A stretch of 64,000 nucleotides of DNA from Lasioglossum baleicum (taxonomy: Eukaryota > Arthropoda > Insecta > Hymenoptera > Halictidae), in assembly GCF_051020765.1 (NCBI RefSeq), contig NW_027469221.1:62001-126000 (forward strand). Direction: 5' to 3'. The notes beneath the pieces are model-generated. The model was not told the DNA's origin. It saw only the letters and a list, made by a program, of their open reading frames with translations, and did not search any database. The translations under genes and the position numbers were made by a program. Below are positions 1 through 13,353 of this stretch, one piece after another. The number at the start of each line of letters is the position of its first letter. Within the stretch, counting starts at the first letter, position 1.

Positions 1-1859
1 TTATGCGTTATGCGTTATGCGATATGCGTTATTCGTTATGCGTTATTCGTTATGCGTTATGCGTTATGCGTTATGCGTCATGCGTTATGTGTTATGCGTT
101 ATGCGTTATGCGTTATGCGTAATGCGTTATGCGTTATGCGTTATGCGTTATGCGTTATGCGTTATGCGTTATGCGTCATGCGTTATCCGTTATGCGTTAT
201 GCGTTATGCGTTATGCGTAATGCGTTATGCGTTATGCGTTATGCGTAATGCGTTATGCGTTATGCGTTATGCGTTATGCGTTATGCGTTATGCGTTATGC
301 GTTATGCGATATGCGTTATTCGTTATGCGTTATGCGTTATGCGTTATGCGTTATGCGTTATGCGTTATGCGTTATGCGTTATGCGATATGCGTTATTCGT
401 TATGCGTTATGCGTTATGCGTTATGCGTCATGCGTTATGTGTTATGCGTTATGCGTTATGCGTTATGCGTAATGCGTTATGCGTTATGCGTTATGCGTTA
501 TGCGTTATGCGTTATGCGTCATGCGTTATCCGTTATGCGTTATGCGTTATGCGTAATGCGTTATGCGTTATGCGTTATGCGTAATGCGTAATGCGTTATG
601 CGTTATGCGTTATGCGTTATGCGTTATGCGTTATGCGATATGCGTTATTCGTTATGCGTTATGCGTTATGCGTTATGCGTTATGCGTTATGCGTTATGCG
701 TAATGCGTTATGCGTTATGCGTTATGCGTTATGCGTTATGCGTTATGCGTTATGCGTTATGCGTTATGCGATATGCGTTATTCGCTATGCGTTATGCGTT
801 ATGCGTTATGCGTTATGCGTTATGCGTTATGCGTTATGCGTTATGCGATATGCGTTATTCGTTATGCGTTATGCGTTATGCGTTATGCGTTATGCGTTAT
901 GCGTTATGCGTTATGCGTTATGCGTTATGCGTTATGCGTTATGCGTTATGCGTTATGCGTTATGCGTCATGCGTTATGCGTTATGCGTTATGCGTTATGC
1001 GTTATGCGTTATGCGTTATGCGTTAAGCGTTATACGTTATGCGTTATGCGTCATGCGTTATCCGTTATACGTTATGCGTTATGCGTTATGCGTAATGCGT
1101 TATGCGTTATGCGTTATGCGTTATGCGTTATGCGTTATGCGATATGCGTTATTCGTTATGCGTTATGCGTTATGCGTTATGCGTTATGCGTTATGCGTTA
1201 TGCGTTATGCGTTACGCGTTATGCGTTATGCGTTATGCGTTATGCGTAATGCGTTATGCGTTATGCGTTATGCGTTATGCGTTATGCGTTATGCGTTATG
1301 CGTTATGCGTTATGCGTTATGCGATATGCGTTATTCGTTATGCGTTATGCGTTATGCGTTATGCGTTATGCGTTATGCGTTATGCGTTATGCGATATGCG
1401 TTATTCGTTATGCGTTATGCGTTATGCGTTATGCGTTATGCGTTATGCGTTATGCGTTATGCGTTATGCGTTATGCGTTATGCGTTATGCGTCATGCGTT
1501 ATGCGTTATGCGTTATGCGTTATGCGTTACGCGTTATGCGTTATGCGTTATGCGTTATGCGTTATGCGTTATGCGTTATGCGTTATGCGTTATGCGTTAT
1601 GCGTTATGCGTTATGCGTTATGCGTTATGCGTTATGCGTTATGCGTTATGCGTTATGCGTTATGCGTTATGCGTTATGCGTTATGCGTTATGCGTTATGC
1701 GTTATGCGTTATGCGTTATGCGTTATGCGTTATGCGTTATGCGTTATGCGTTATGCGTTATGCGTTATGCGTTATGCGTTATGCGTTATGCGTTATGCGT
1801 TATGCGTTATGCGTTATGCGTTATGCGTTATGCGTTATGCGTTATGCGTTATGCGTTAT

Positions 1860-1999
1860 GCTTTATGCGTTATGCGATGTGCGTTATGCGTTATGCGTTA
1901 TGCGTTATGCGTTAAGCATTATGACTTTTTCATTGAGCGTTATGCGTTATGACTTTTCCATTGAGCGTTATGCGTTATGCGTAATGCGTTATGCATTAT
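1860..1999 (+). repeat. A element 1 (single lead)
   Basis: The lead is GCTTTAT at 1860, one plain unit, then GCGATGT at 1874. After five plain units come GCGTTAA at 1909 and GCATTAT at 1916. The first diverged pair is GACTTTT at 1923 with TCATTGA at 1930; two plain units later GACTTTT recurs at 1951 with CCATTGA at 1958. The tail has GCGTAAT at 1979 and GCATTAT at 1993. The element is exactly 20 units long, so the odd sequence does not disturb the register. Confidence 0.9.
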
Positions 2000-4141
2000 G
2001 CGTTATGCGTTATGCGTTATGCGTTATGCGTTAAGCGTTATACGTTATGCGATATGCGTTATGCGTTATGCGTTATGCGTTATGCGTTGTGCGTCATGCG
2101 TTATCCGTTATGCGTTATGCGTTATGCGTTATGCGTAATGCGTTATGCGTTATGCGTTATGCGTTATGCGATATGCGTTATGCGTTATGCGTTATGCGTT
2201 ATGCGTTATGCGTTATGCGTTATGCGTTATGCGTTATGCGTTATGCGTTATGCGTTTTGCGTTATGCGTTATGCGTTATGCGTTATGCGTTATGCGTTAT
2301 GCGTTATGCGTTATGCGTTATGCGTTATGCGTTATCCGTTATGCGTTATGCGTTATGCGTTATGCGTTATGCGTTATGCGTTATGCGTCATGCGATATGC
2401 GTTATTCGTAATGCGTTATGCGTTATGCGTTATGCGTTATGCGTTATGCGTTATGCGTTATGCGTTATGCGTTATGCGTTATGCGTTATGCGTTATGCGT
2501 TATGCGTTATGCGTTATGCGTTATGCGTTATGCGTTATGCGTTAAGCGTTATATGTTATGCGATATGCGTTATGCGTTATGCGTTATGCGTTATGCGTTA
2601 TGCGTTATGCGTTATGCGTTATGCGTTATGCGTTATGCGTTATGCGTTATGCGTCATGCGTTATCCGTTATGCGTTATGCGTTATGCGTAATGCGTAATG
2701 CGTTATGCGTTATGCGTTATGCGTAATGCGTTAGGCGTTATGCGTTATGCGTTATGCGTAATGCGTTATGCGTTATGCGTTATGCGTTATGCGTTATGCG
2801 TTATGCGATATGCGTTATTCGTTATGCGTTATGCGTTATGCGTTATGCGTTATGCGTTATGCGTTATGCGTTATGCGTTATGCGTTATGCGTTATGCGTT
2901 ATGCGTTATGCGTTATGCGTTATGCGTTATGCGTTATGCGTTATGCGTTATGCGTTATGCGTTATGCGTTATGCGTTATGCGTTATGCGTTATGCGTTAT
3001 GCGTTATGCGTTATGCGTTATGCGTTATGCGTTAAGCGTTATACGTTATGCGATATGCGTTATGCGTTATGCGTTATGCGTTATGCGTTATGCGTCATGC
3101 GTTATGTGTTATGCGTTATGCGTTATGCGTTATGCGTAAGGCGTTATGCGTTATGCGTTATGCGTTATGCGTTATTCGTTATGCGTTATGCGTTATGCGT
3201 TATGCGATATGCGTTATTCGTACTGCGTTATACGTTATGCGTTATGCGTTATGCGTTATGCGTTATGCGTTATGCGTTATGCGTTATGCGTTATGCGTTA
3301 TGCGTTATGCGTTATGCGTTATGCGTTATGCGTTATGCGTTAAGCGTTATACGTTATGCGTTATGCGTCATGCGTTATCCGTTATACGTTATGCGTTATG
3401 CGTTATGCGTAATGCGTTATGCGTTATGCGTTATGCGTTATGCGTTATGCGTTATACGATATGCGTTATTCGTTATGCGTTATGCGTTATGCGTTATGCG
3501 TTATGCGTTATGCGTTATGCGTTATGCGTTACGCGTTATGCGTTATGCGTTATGCGTTATGCGTAATGCGTTATGCGTTATGCGTTATGCGTTATGCGTT
3601 ATGCGTTATGCGTTATGCGTTATGCGTTATGCGTTATGCGATATGCGTTATTCGTTATGCGTTATGCGTTATGCGTTATGCGTTATGCGTTATGCGTTAT
3701 GCGTTATGCGATATGCGTTATTCGTTATGCGTTATGCGTTATGCGTTATGCGTTATGCGTTATGCGTTATGCGTTATGCGTTATGCGTTATGCGTTATGC
3801 GTCATGCGTTATGCGTTATGCGTTATGCGTTATGCGTTACGCGTTATGCGTTATGCGTTATGCGTTATGCGTTATGCGTTATGCGTTATGCGTTATGCGT
3901 TATGCGTTATGCGTTATGCGTTATGCGTTATGCGTTATGCGTTATGCGTTATGCGTTATGCGTTATGCGTTATGCGTTATGCGTTATGCGTTATGCGTTA
4001 TGCGTTATGCGTTATGCGTTATGCGTTATGCGTTATGCGTTATGCGTTATGCGTTATGCGTTATGCGTTATGCGTTATGCGTTATGCGTTATGCGTTATG
4101 CGTTATGCGTTATGCGTTATGCGTTATGCGTTATGCGTTAT

Positions 4142-4281
4142 GCTTTATGCGTTATGCGATGTGCGTTATGCGTTATGCGTTATGCGTTATGCGTTAAGCA
4201 TTATGACTTTTTCATTGAGCGTTATGCGTTATGACTTTTCCATTGAGCGTTATGCGTTATGCGTAATGCGTTATGCATTAT
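4142..4281 (+). repeat. A element 2 (single lead)
   Basis: Unit for unit the same as A1, with GCTTTAT at 4142, first GACTTTT at 4205 and second at 4233. It is preceded by about 43 plain units beginning after a GCGTTAC near 3.84 kb, comparable to the 47 plain units before A1. Confidence 0.9.
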
Positions 4282-4652
4282 GCGTTATGCGTTATGCGTT
4301 ATGCGTTATGCGTTAAGCGTTATACGTTATGCGATATGCGTTATGCGTTATGCGTTATGCGTTATGCGTTGTGCGTCATGCGTTATCCGTTATGCGTTAT
4401 GCGTTATGCGTTATGCGTAATGCGTTATGCGTTATGCGTTATGCGTTATGCGATATGCGTTATGCGTTATGCGTTATGCGTTATGCGTTATGCGTTATGC
4501 GTTATGCGTTATGCGTTATGCGTTATGCGTTATGCGTTATGCGTTATGCGTTATGCGTTATGCGTTATGCGTTATGCGTTATGCGTTATGCGTTATGCGT
4601 TATGCGTTATGCGTTATGCGTTATGCGTTATGCGTTATGCGTTATGCGTTAT

Positions 4653-4708
4653 GCGATATGCGTCATGCGTTAAGCGTTATGCGTTATGCATTGTGCGTTA
4701 TCCGTTAT
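4653..4708 (+). repeat. C module 1
   Basis: An eight-unit barcode: GCGATAT at 4653, GCGTCAT at 4660, GCGTTAA at 4667, two plain units, GCATTGT at 4688, a plain unit, CCGTTAT at 4702. It is preceded by about 28 plain units. Confidence 0.85.
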
Positions 4709-6080
4709 GCGTTATGCGTTATGCGTTATGCGTTATGCGTTATGCGTTATGCGTCATGCGATATGCGTTATTCGTAATGCGTTATGCGTTATGCGTTATG
4801 CGTTATGCGTTATGCGTTATGCGTTATGCGTTATGCGTTATGCGTTATGCGTTATGCGTTATGCGTTATGCGTTATGCGTTATGCGTTATGCGTTATGCG
4901 TTATGCGTTATGCGTTAAGCGTTATATGTTATGCGATATGCGTTATGCGTTATGCGTTATGCGTTATGCGTTATGCGTTATGCGTTATGCGTTATGCGTT
5001 ATGCGTTATGCGTTATGCGTTATGCGTCATGCGTTATCCGTTATGCGTTATGCGTTATGCGTTATGCGTAATGCGTTATGCGTTATGCGTTATGCGTAAT
5101 GCGTTAGGCGTTATGCGTTATGCGTTATGCGTAATGCGTTATGCGTTATGCGTTATGCGTTATGCGTTATGCGTTATGCGATATGCGTTATTCGTTATGC
5201 GTTATGCGTTATGCGTTATGCGTTATGCGTTATGCGTTATGCGTTATGCGTTATGCGTTATGCGTTATGCGTTATGCGTTATGCGTTATGCGTTATGCGT
5301 TATGCGTTATGCGTTATGCGTTATGCGTTATGCGTTATGCGTTATGCGTTATGCGTTATGCGTTATGCGTTATGCGTTATGCGTTATGCGTTATGCGTTA
5401 TGCGTTATGCGTTATGCGTTATGCGTTATGCGTTATGCGTTATGCGTTATGCGTTATGCGTTAAGCGTTATACGTTATGCGATATGCGTTATGCGTTATG
5501 CGTTATGCGTTATGCGTTATGCGTCATGCGTTATGTGTTATGCGTTATGCGTTATGCGTTATGCGTAAGGCGTTATGCGTTATGCGTTATGCGTTATGCG
5601 TTATGCGTTATTCGTTATGCGTTATGCGTTATGCGTTATGCGATATGCGTTATTCGTACTGCGTTATACGTTATGCGTTATGCGTTATGCGTTATGCGTT
5701 ATGCGTTATGCGTTATGCGTTATGCGTTATGCGTTATGCGTTATGCGTTATGCGTTATGCGTTAAGCGTTATATGTTATGCGATATGCGTTATGCGTTAT
5801 GCGTTATGCGTTATGCGTTATGCGTAATGCGTTATGCGTTATGCGTTATGCGTTATGCGTTATGCGTTATGCGTTATGCGTTATGCGATATGCGTTATTC
5901 GTTATGCGTTATGCGTTATGCGTTATGCGTTATGCGTTATGCGTTATGCGTTATGCGTTATGCGTTATGCGTTATGCGTTATGCGTTATGCGTTATGCGT
6001 TATGCGATATGCGTTATTCGTTATGCGTTATGCGTTATGCGTTATGCGTTATGCGTTATGCGTTATGCGTTATGCGTTAT

Positions 6081-6122
6081 GCGATATGCGTTATTCGTTA
6101 TGCATTGTGCGTTATCCGTTAT
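6081..6122 (+). repeat. Chimeric C module, left copy
   Basis: GCGATAT at 6081, plain, TCGTTAT at 6095, then GCATTGT at 6102, plain, CCGTTAT at 6116. The left half belongs to the common GCGATAT-TCGTTAT motif and the right half to C, joined at a unit boundary. Confidence 0.8.
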
Positions 6123-7179
6123 GCGTTATGCGTTATGCGTTATGCGTTATGCGTTATGCGTTATGCGTCATGCGATATGCGTTATTCGTAATGCGTTATG
6201 CGTTATGCGTTATGCGTTATGCGTTATGCGTTATGCGTTATGCGTTATGCGTTATGCGTTATGCGTTATGCGTTATGCGTTATGCGTTATGCGTTATGCG
6301 TTATGCGTCATGCGTTATGCGTTATGCGTTATGCGTTATGCGTTATGCGTTATGCGTTATGCGTTAAGCGTTATACGTTATGCGATATGCGTTATGCGTT
6401 ATGCGTTATGCGTTATCCGTTATGCGTTATGCGTTATGCGTTATGCGTAATGCGTTATGCGTTATGCGTTATGCGTAATGCGTTAGGCGTTATGCGTTAT
6501 GCGTTATGCGTAATGCGTTATGCGTTATGCGTTATGCGTTATGCGTTATGCGTTATGCGATATGCGTTATTCGTTATGCGTTATGCGTTATGCGTTATGC
6601 GTTATGCGTTATGCGTTATGCGTTATGCGTTATGCGTTATGCGTTATGCGTTATGCGTTATGCGTTATGCGTTATGCGTTATGCGTTATGCGTTATGCGT
6701 TATGCGTTATGCGTTATGCGTTATGCGTTATGCGTTATGCGTTATGCGTTATGCGTTATGCGTTATGCGTTATGCGTTATGCGTTATGCGTTATGCGATA
6801 TGCGTTATTCGTTATGCGTTATGCGTTATGCGTTATGCGTTATGCGTTATGCGTTATGCGTTATGCGATATGCGTTATTCGTTATGCGTTATGCGTTATG
6901 CGTTATGCGTTATGCGTTATGCGTTATGCGTTATGCGTTATGCGTTATGCGTTATGCGTCATGCGTTATGCGTTATGCGTTATGCGTTATGCGTTACGCG
7001 TTATGCGTTATGCGTTATGCGTTATGCGTTATGCGTTATGCGTTATGCGTTATGCGTTATGCGTTATGCGTTATGCGTTATGCGTTATGCGTTATGCGTT
7101 ATGCGTTATGCGTTATGCGTTATGCGTTATGCGTTATGCGTTATGCGTTATGCGTTATGCGTTATGCGTTATGCGTTAT

Positions 7180-7319
7180 GCTTTATGCGTTATGCGATGT
7201 GCGTTATGCGTTATGCGTTATGCGTTATGCGTTAAGCATTATGACTTTTTCATTGAGCGTTATGCGTTATGACTTTTCCATTGAGCGTTATGCGTTATGC
7301 GTAATGCGTTATGCATTAT
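7180..7319 (+). repeat. A element 3 (single lead)
   Basis: Same internal order as A1 and A2, with GCTTTAT at 7180 and first GACTTTT at 7243. The plain run in front is only about 26 units, so run length varies while the element stays fixed. Confidence 0.9.
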
Positions 7320-7683
7320 GCGTTATGCGTTATGCGTTATGCGTTATGCGTTAAGCGTTATACGTTATGCGATATGCGTTATGCGTTATGCGTTATGCGT
7401 TATGCGTTGTGCGTCATGCGTTATCCGTTATGCGTTATGCGTTATGCGTTATGCGTAATGCGTTATGCGTTATGCGTTATGCGTTATGCGATATGCGTTA
7501 TGCGTTATGCGTTATGCGTTATGCGTTATGCGTTATGCGTTATGCGTTATGCGTTATGCGTTATGCGTTATGCGTTATGCGTTATGCGTTATGCGTTATG
7601 CGTTATGCGTTATGCGTTATGCGTTATGCGTTATGCGTTATGCGTTATGCGTTATGCGTTATGCGTTATGCGTTATGCGTTAT

Positions 7684-7739
7684 GCGATATGCGTCATGCG
7701 TTAAGCGTTATGCGTTATGCATTGTGCGTTATCCGTTAT
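7684..7739 (+). repeat. C module 2
   Basis: Same eight units as C1, 3,031 bp later, at a similar distance (441 bp) after an A element as C1 has (448 bp). Confidence 0.85.
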
Positions 7740-9055
7740 GCGTTATGCGTTATGCGTTATGCGTTATGCGTTATGCGTTATGCGTCATGCGATATGCGTT
7801 ATTCGTAATGCGTTATGCGTTATGCGTTATGCGTTATGCGTTATGCGTTATGCGTTATGCGTTATGCGTTATGCGTTATGCGTTATGCGTTATGCGTTAT
7901 GCGTTATGCGTTATGCGTTATGCGTTATGCGTTATGCGTTATGCGTTAAGCGTTATATGTTATGCGATATGCGTTATGCGTTATGCGTTATGCGTTATGC
8001 GTTATGCGTTATGCGTTATGCGTTATGCGTTATGCGTTATGCGTTATGCGTTATGCGTTATGCGTTAAGCGTTATACGTTATGCGTTATGCGTCATGCGT
8101 TATCCGTTATACGTTATGCGTTATGCGTTATGCGTTATGCGTTATGCGTTATGCGTTATGCGTTATGCGTTATGCGTTATGCGATATGCGTTATTCGTTA
8201 TGCGTTATGCGTTATGCGTTATGCGTTATGCGTTATGCGTTATGCGTTATGCGTTATGCGTTATGCGTTACGCGTTATGCGTTATGCGTTATGCGTTATG
8301 CGTAATGCGTTATGCGTTATGCGTTATGCGTTATGCGTTATGCGTTATGCGTTATGCGTTATGCGTTATGCGTTATGCGATATGCGTTATTCGTTATGCG
8401 TTATGCGTTATGCGTTATGCGTTATGCGTTATGCGTTATGCGTTATGCGTTATGCGTTATGCGTTATGCGTTATGCGTTATGCGATATGCGTTATTCGTT
8501 ATGCGTTATGCGTTATGCGTTATGCGTTATGCGTTATGCGTTATGCGTTATGCGTTATGCGTTATGCGTTATGCGTTATGCGTTATGCGTTATGCGTCAT
8601 GCGTTATGCGTTATGCGTTATGCGTTATGCGTTACGCGTTATGCGTTATGCGTTATGCGTTATGCGTTATGCGTTACGCGTTATGCGTTATGCGTTATGC
8701 GTTATGCGTTATGCGTTATGCGTTATGCGTTATGCGTTATGCGTTATGCGTTATGCGTTATGCGTTATGCGTTATGCGTTATGCGTTATGCGTTATGCGT
8801 TATGCGTTATGCGTTATGCGTTATGCGTTATGCGTTATGCGTTATGCGTTATGCGTTATGCGTTATGCGTTATGCGTTATGCGTTATGCGTTATGCGTTA
8901 TGCGTTATGCGTTATGCGTTATGCGTTATGCGTTATGCGTTATGCGTTATGCGTTATGCGTTATGCGTTATGCGTTATGCGTTATGCGTTATGCGTTATG
9001 CGTTATGCGTTATGCGTTATGCGTTATGCGTTATGCGTTATGCGTTATGCGTTAT

Positions 9056-9237
9056 GCTTTATGCGATGTGCGTTATGCGTTATGCGTTATGCGTTATGCG
9101 TTATGCTTTATGCGATGTGCGTTATGCGTTATGCGTTATGCGTTATGCGTTAAGCATTATGACTTTTTCATTGAGCGTTATGCGTTATGACTTTTCCATT
9201 GAGCGTTATGCGTTATGCGTAATGCGTTATGCATTAT
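9056..9237 (+). repeat. A element 4 (double lead)
   Basis: The lead is duplicated. GCTTTAT with an immediately following GCGATGT occurs at 9056 and again at 9105, 49 bp (7 units) apart. The plain unit between GCTTTAT and GCGATGT seen in A1-A3 is missing, so the second lead is 56 rather than 63 bp before GACTTTT at 9161. A plain run of 54 units precedes it. Confidence 0.9.
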
Positions 9238-12200
9238 GCGTTATGCGTTATGCGTTATGCGTTATGCGTTAAGCGTTATACGTTATGCGATATGCGTTAT
9301 GCGTTATGCGTTATGCGTTGTGCGTCATGCGTTATCCGTTATGCGTTATGCGTTATGCGTTATGCGTTATGCGTTATGCGTTATGCGTTATGCGTTATGC
9401 GTTATGCGTTATGCGTTATGCGTTATGCGTTATGCGTTATGCGTTATGCGTTATGCGTTATGCGTTATGCGTTATGCGTTATGCGTTAAGCGTTATACGT
9501 TATGCGATATGCGTTATGCGTTATGCGTTATGCGTTATGCGTTATGCGTCATGCGTTATGTGTTATGCGTTATGCGTTATGCGTTATGCGTAATGCGTTA
9601 TGCGTTATGCGTTATGCGTTATGCGTTATGCGTTATGCGTTATGCGTTATGCGATATGCGTTATTCGTAATGCGTTATGCGTTATGCGTTATGCGTTATG
9701 CGTTATGCGTTATGCGTTATGCGTTATGCGTTATGCGTTATGCGTTATGCGTTATGCGTTATGCGTTATGCGTTATGCGTTATGCGTTATGCGTTATGCG
9801 TTATGCGTTAAGCGTTATATGTTATGCGATATGCGTTATGCGTTATGCGTTATGCGTTATGCGTTATGCGTTATGCGTTATGCGTTATGCGTTATGCGTT
9901 ATGCGTTATGCGTCATGCGTTATCCGTTATCCGTTATGCGTTATGCGTTATGCGTAATGCGTTATGCGTTATGCGTTATGCGTAATGCGTTATGCGTTAT
10001 GCGTTATGCGTTATGCGTTATGCGTTATGCGTTATGCGATATGCGTTATTCGTTATGCGTTATGCGTTATGCGTTATGCGTTATGCGTTATGCGTTATGC
10101 GTTATGCGTTATGCGTTATGCGTTATGCGTTATGCGTTATGCGTTATGCGTTATGCGTTATGCGTTATGCGTTATGCGTTATGCGTTATGCGTTATGCGT
10201 CATGCGTTATGCGTTATGCGTTATGCGTTATGCGTTATGCGTTATGCGTTATGCGTTATGCGTTAAGCGTTATACGTTATGCGATATGCGTTATGCGTTA
10301 TGCGTTATGCGTTATGCGATATGCGTTATTCGTAATGCGTTATGCGTTATGCGTTATGCGTTATGCGTTATGCGTTATGCGTTATGCGTTATGCGTTATG
10401 CGTTATGCGTTATGCGTTATGCGTTATGCGTTATGCGTTATGCGTTATGCGTTATGCGTTATGCGTTATGCGTTATGCGTTATGCGTTATGCGTTATGCG
10501 TTAAGCGTTATACGTTATGTGATATGCGTTATGCGTTATGCGTTATGCGTTATGCGTTATGCGTTATGCGTTATGCGTTATGCGTTATGCGTTATGCGTC
10601 ATGCGTTATCCGTTATGCGTTATGCGTTATGCGTTATGCGTAATGCGTTATGCGTTATGCGTTATGCGTAATGCGTTATGCGTTATGCGTTATGCGTTAT
10701 GCGTTATGCGTTATGCGTCATGCGTTATGCGTTATGCGTTATGCGTTATGCGTTATGCGTTATGCGTTATGCGTTATGCGTTAAGCGTTATACGTTATGC
10801 GATATGCGTTATGCGTTATGCGTTATGCGTTATGCGATATGCGTTATTCGTAATGCGTTATGCGTTATGCGTTATGCGTTATGCGTTATGCGTTATGCGT
10901 TATGCGTTATGCGTAATGCGTTATGCGTTATGCGTTATGCGTTATGCGTTATGCGTTAAGCGTTATATGTTATGCGATATGCGTTATGCGTTATGCGTTA
11001 TGCGTTATGCGTTATGCGTTATGCGTTATGCGTCATGCGTTATCCGTTATGCGTTATGCGTTATGCGTTATGCGTAATGCGTTATGCGTTATGCGTTATG
11101 CGTAATGCGTTATGCGTTATGCGTTATGCGTTATGCGTTATGCGTTATGCGTCATGCGTTATGCGTTATGCGTTATGCGTTATGCGTTATGCGTTATGCG
11201 TTATGCGTTATGCGTTAAGCGTTATACGTTATGCGATATGCGTTATGCGTTATGCGTTATGCGTTATGCGATATGCGTTATTCGTAATGCGTTATGCGTT
11301 ATGCGTTATGCGTTATGCGTTATGCGTTATGCGTTATGCGTTATGCGTAATGCGTTATGCGTTATGCGTTATGCGTTATGCGTTATGCGTTAAGCGTTAT
11401 ATGTTATGCGATATGCGTTATGCGTTATGCGTTATGCGTTATGCGTTATGCGTTATGCGTTATGCGTTATGCGTTATGCGTTATGCGTCATGCGTTATCC
11501 GTTATGCGTTATGCGTTATGCGTTATGCGTAATGCGTTATGCGTTATGCGTTATGCGTAATGCGTTATGCGTTATGCGTTATGCGTTATGCGTAATGCGT
11601 TATGCGTTATGCGTTATGCGTTATGCGTTATGCGATATGCGTTATTCGTTATGCGTTATGCGTTATGCGTTATGCGTTATGCGTTATGCGTTATGCGTTA
11701 TGCGTTATGCGTTATGCGTTATGCGTTATGCGTTATGCGTTATGCGTTATGCGTTATGCGTTATGCGTTATGCGTTATGCGTTATGCGTTATGCGTTATG
11801 CGTTATGCGTTATGCGTTAAGCGTTATACGTTATGCGATATGCGTTATGCGTTATGCGTTATGCGTTATGCGTTATGCGTCATGCGTTATGTGTTATGCG
11901 TTATGCGTTATGCGTTATGCGTAATGCGTTATGCGTTATGCGTTATGCGTTATGCGTTATGCGTTATGTGATATGCGTTATGCGTTATGCGTTATGCGTT
12001 ATGCGTTATGCGTTATGCGTTATGCGTTATGCGTCATGCGTTATGCGTTATGCGTTATGCGTTATGCGTTATGCGTTATGCGTTATGCGTTATGCGTTAT
12101 GCGTTATGCGTTAAGCGTTATACGTTATGCGATATGCGTTATGCGTTATGCGTTATGCGTTATGCGTTGTGCGTCATGCGTTATGCGTTATGCGTTATGC

Positions 12201-13353
12201 GTTATGCGTTATGCGTTATGCGTTATGCGTTATGCGATATGCGTTATTCGTTATGCGTTATGCGTTATGCGTTATGCGTTATGCGTTATGCGTTATGCGT
12301 TATGCGTTATGCGTTATGCGTTATGCGTTATGCGTTATGCGTTATGCGTTATGCGTTATGCGTTATGCGTTATGCGTTATGCGTTATGCGTTATGCGTTA
12401 TGCGTTATGCGTTATGCGTTATGCGTTATGCGTCATGCGTTATGCGTTATGCGTTATGCGTTATGCGTTATGCGTTATGCGTTATGCGTTAAGCGTTATA
12501 CGTTATGCGATATGCGTTATGCGTTATGCGTTATGCGTTATGCGTTGTGCGTCATGCGTTATCCGTTATGCGTTATGCGTTATGCGTTATGCGTTATGCG
12601 TTATGCGTTATGCGTTATGCGTTATGCGTTATGCGTTATGCGTTATGCGTTATGCGTTATGCGTTATGCGTCATGCGTTATGCGTTATGCGTTATGCGTT
12701 ATGCGTTATGCGTTATGCGTTATGCGTTATGCGTTATGCGTTATGCGTTATGCGTTATGCGTTAAGCGTTATACGTTATGCGTTATGCGTCATGCGTTAT
12801 CCGTTATACGTTATGCGTTATGCGTTATGCGTAATGCGTTATGCGTTATGCGTTATGCGTTATGCGTTATGCGTTATGCGATATGCGTTATTCGTTATGC
12901 GTTATGCGTTATGCGTTATGCGTTATGCGTTATGCGTTATGCGTTATGCGTTATGCGTTACGCGTTATGCGTTATGCGTTATGCGTTATGCGTAATGCGT
13001 TATGCGTTATGCGTTATGCGTTATGCGTTATGCGTTATGCGTTATGCGTTATGCGTTATGCGTTATGCGATATGCGTTATTCGTTATGCGTTATGCGTTA
13101 TGCGTTATGCGTTATGCGTTATGCGTTATGCGTTATGCGTTATGCGTTATGCGTTATGCGATATGCGTTATTCGTTATGCGTTATGCGTTATGCGTTATG
13201 CGTTATGCGTTATGCGTTATGCGTTATGCGTTATGCGTTATGCGTTATGCGTTATGCGTTATGCGTTATGCGTTATGCGTTATGCGTTATGCGTTATGCG
13301 TTATGCGTTAAGCGTTATACGTTATGCGATATGCGTTATGCGTTATGCGTTAT
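9238..13353 (+). repeat. Partial earlier copy of the block following A5
   Basis: The variant order here matches about 15.0-19.0 kb at offsets of 5,740-5,775 bp (820-825 units). Anchors include the A elements at 9161 and 14936 and the GCGTTAA units at 12759 and 18506. The match is lost at about 13.2-13.3 kb versus 19.0 kb. The same 4-kb block appears a third time at about 26.4-30.4 kb. A local repeat is also present: the variant series from about 12.84 kb recurs 595 bp later (85 units) across the boundary with the next block. Confidence 0.72.

Larger units (their letters stand above)
1..9237 (+). repeat. A-type section with short higher-order period
   Basis: The first pair of A elements is 2,282 bp apart (326 units), the next 3,038 bp (434 units) and the next 1,918 bp (274 units). 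The intervals share the same order of variant units, so they are expanded or contracted forms of one higher-order repeat. Rare units mark the relationship: GCGTTAG at 2728, 5101 and 6480; GCGTAAG at 3134 and 5563; TCGTACT at 3218 and 5654. I did not notice GCGTTAG, GCGTAAG or TCGTACT elsewhere. The last part, about 8.08-8.67 kb, follows the same order as 25.59-26.1 kb at an offset of 17,507 bp. Confidence 0.8.

Noticed and set aside
1922..1934. Hairpin or operator in the 14-bp insert (ATGA and TCAT arms around CTTTT)
   Set aside because: The arms are only 4 bp, and the second insert of each A element has C in place of T, which shortens them to 3 bp. This is too weak to call a terminator or operator.
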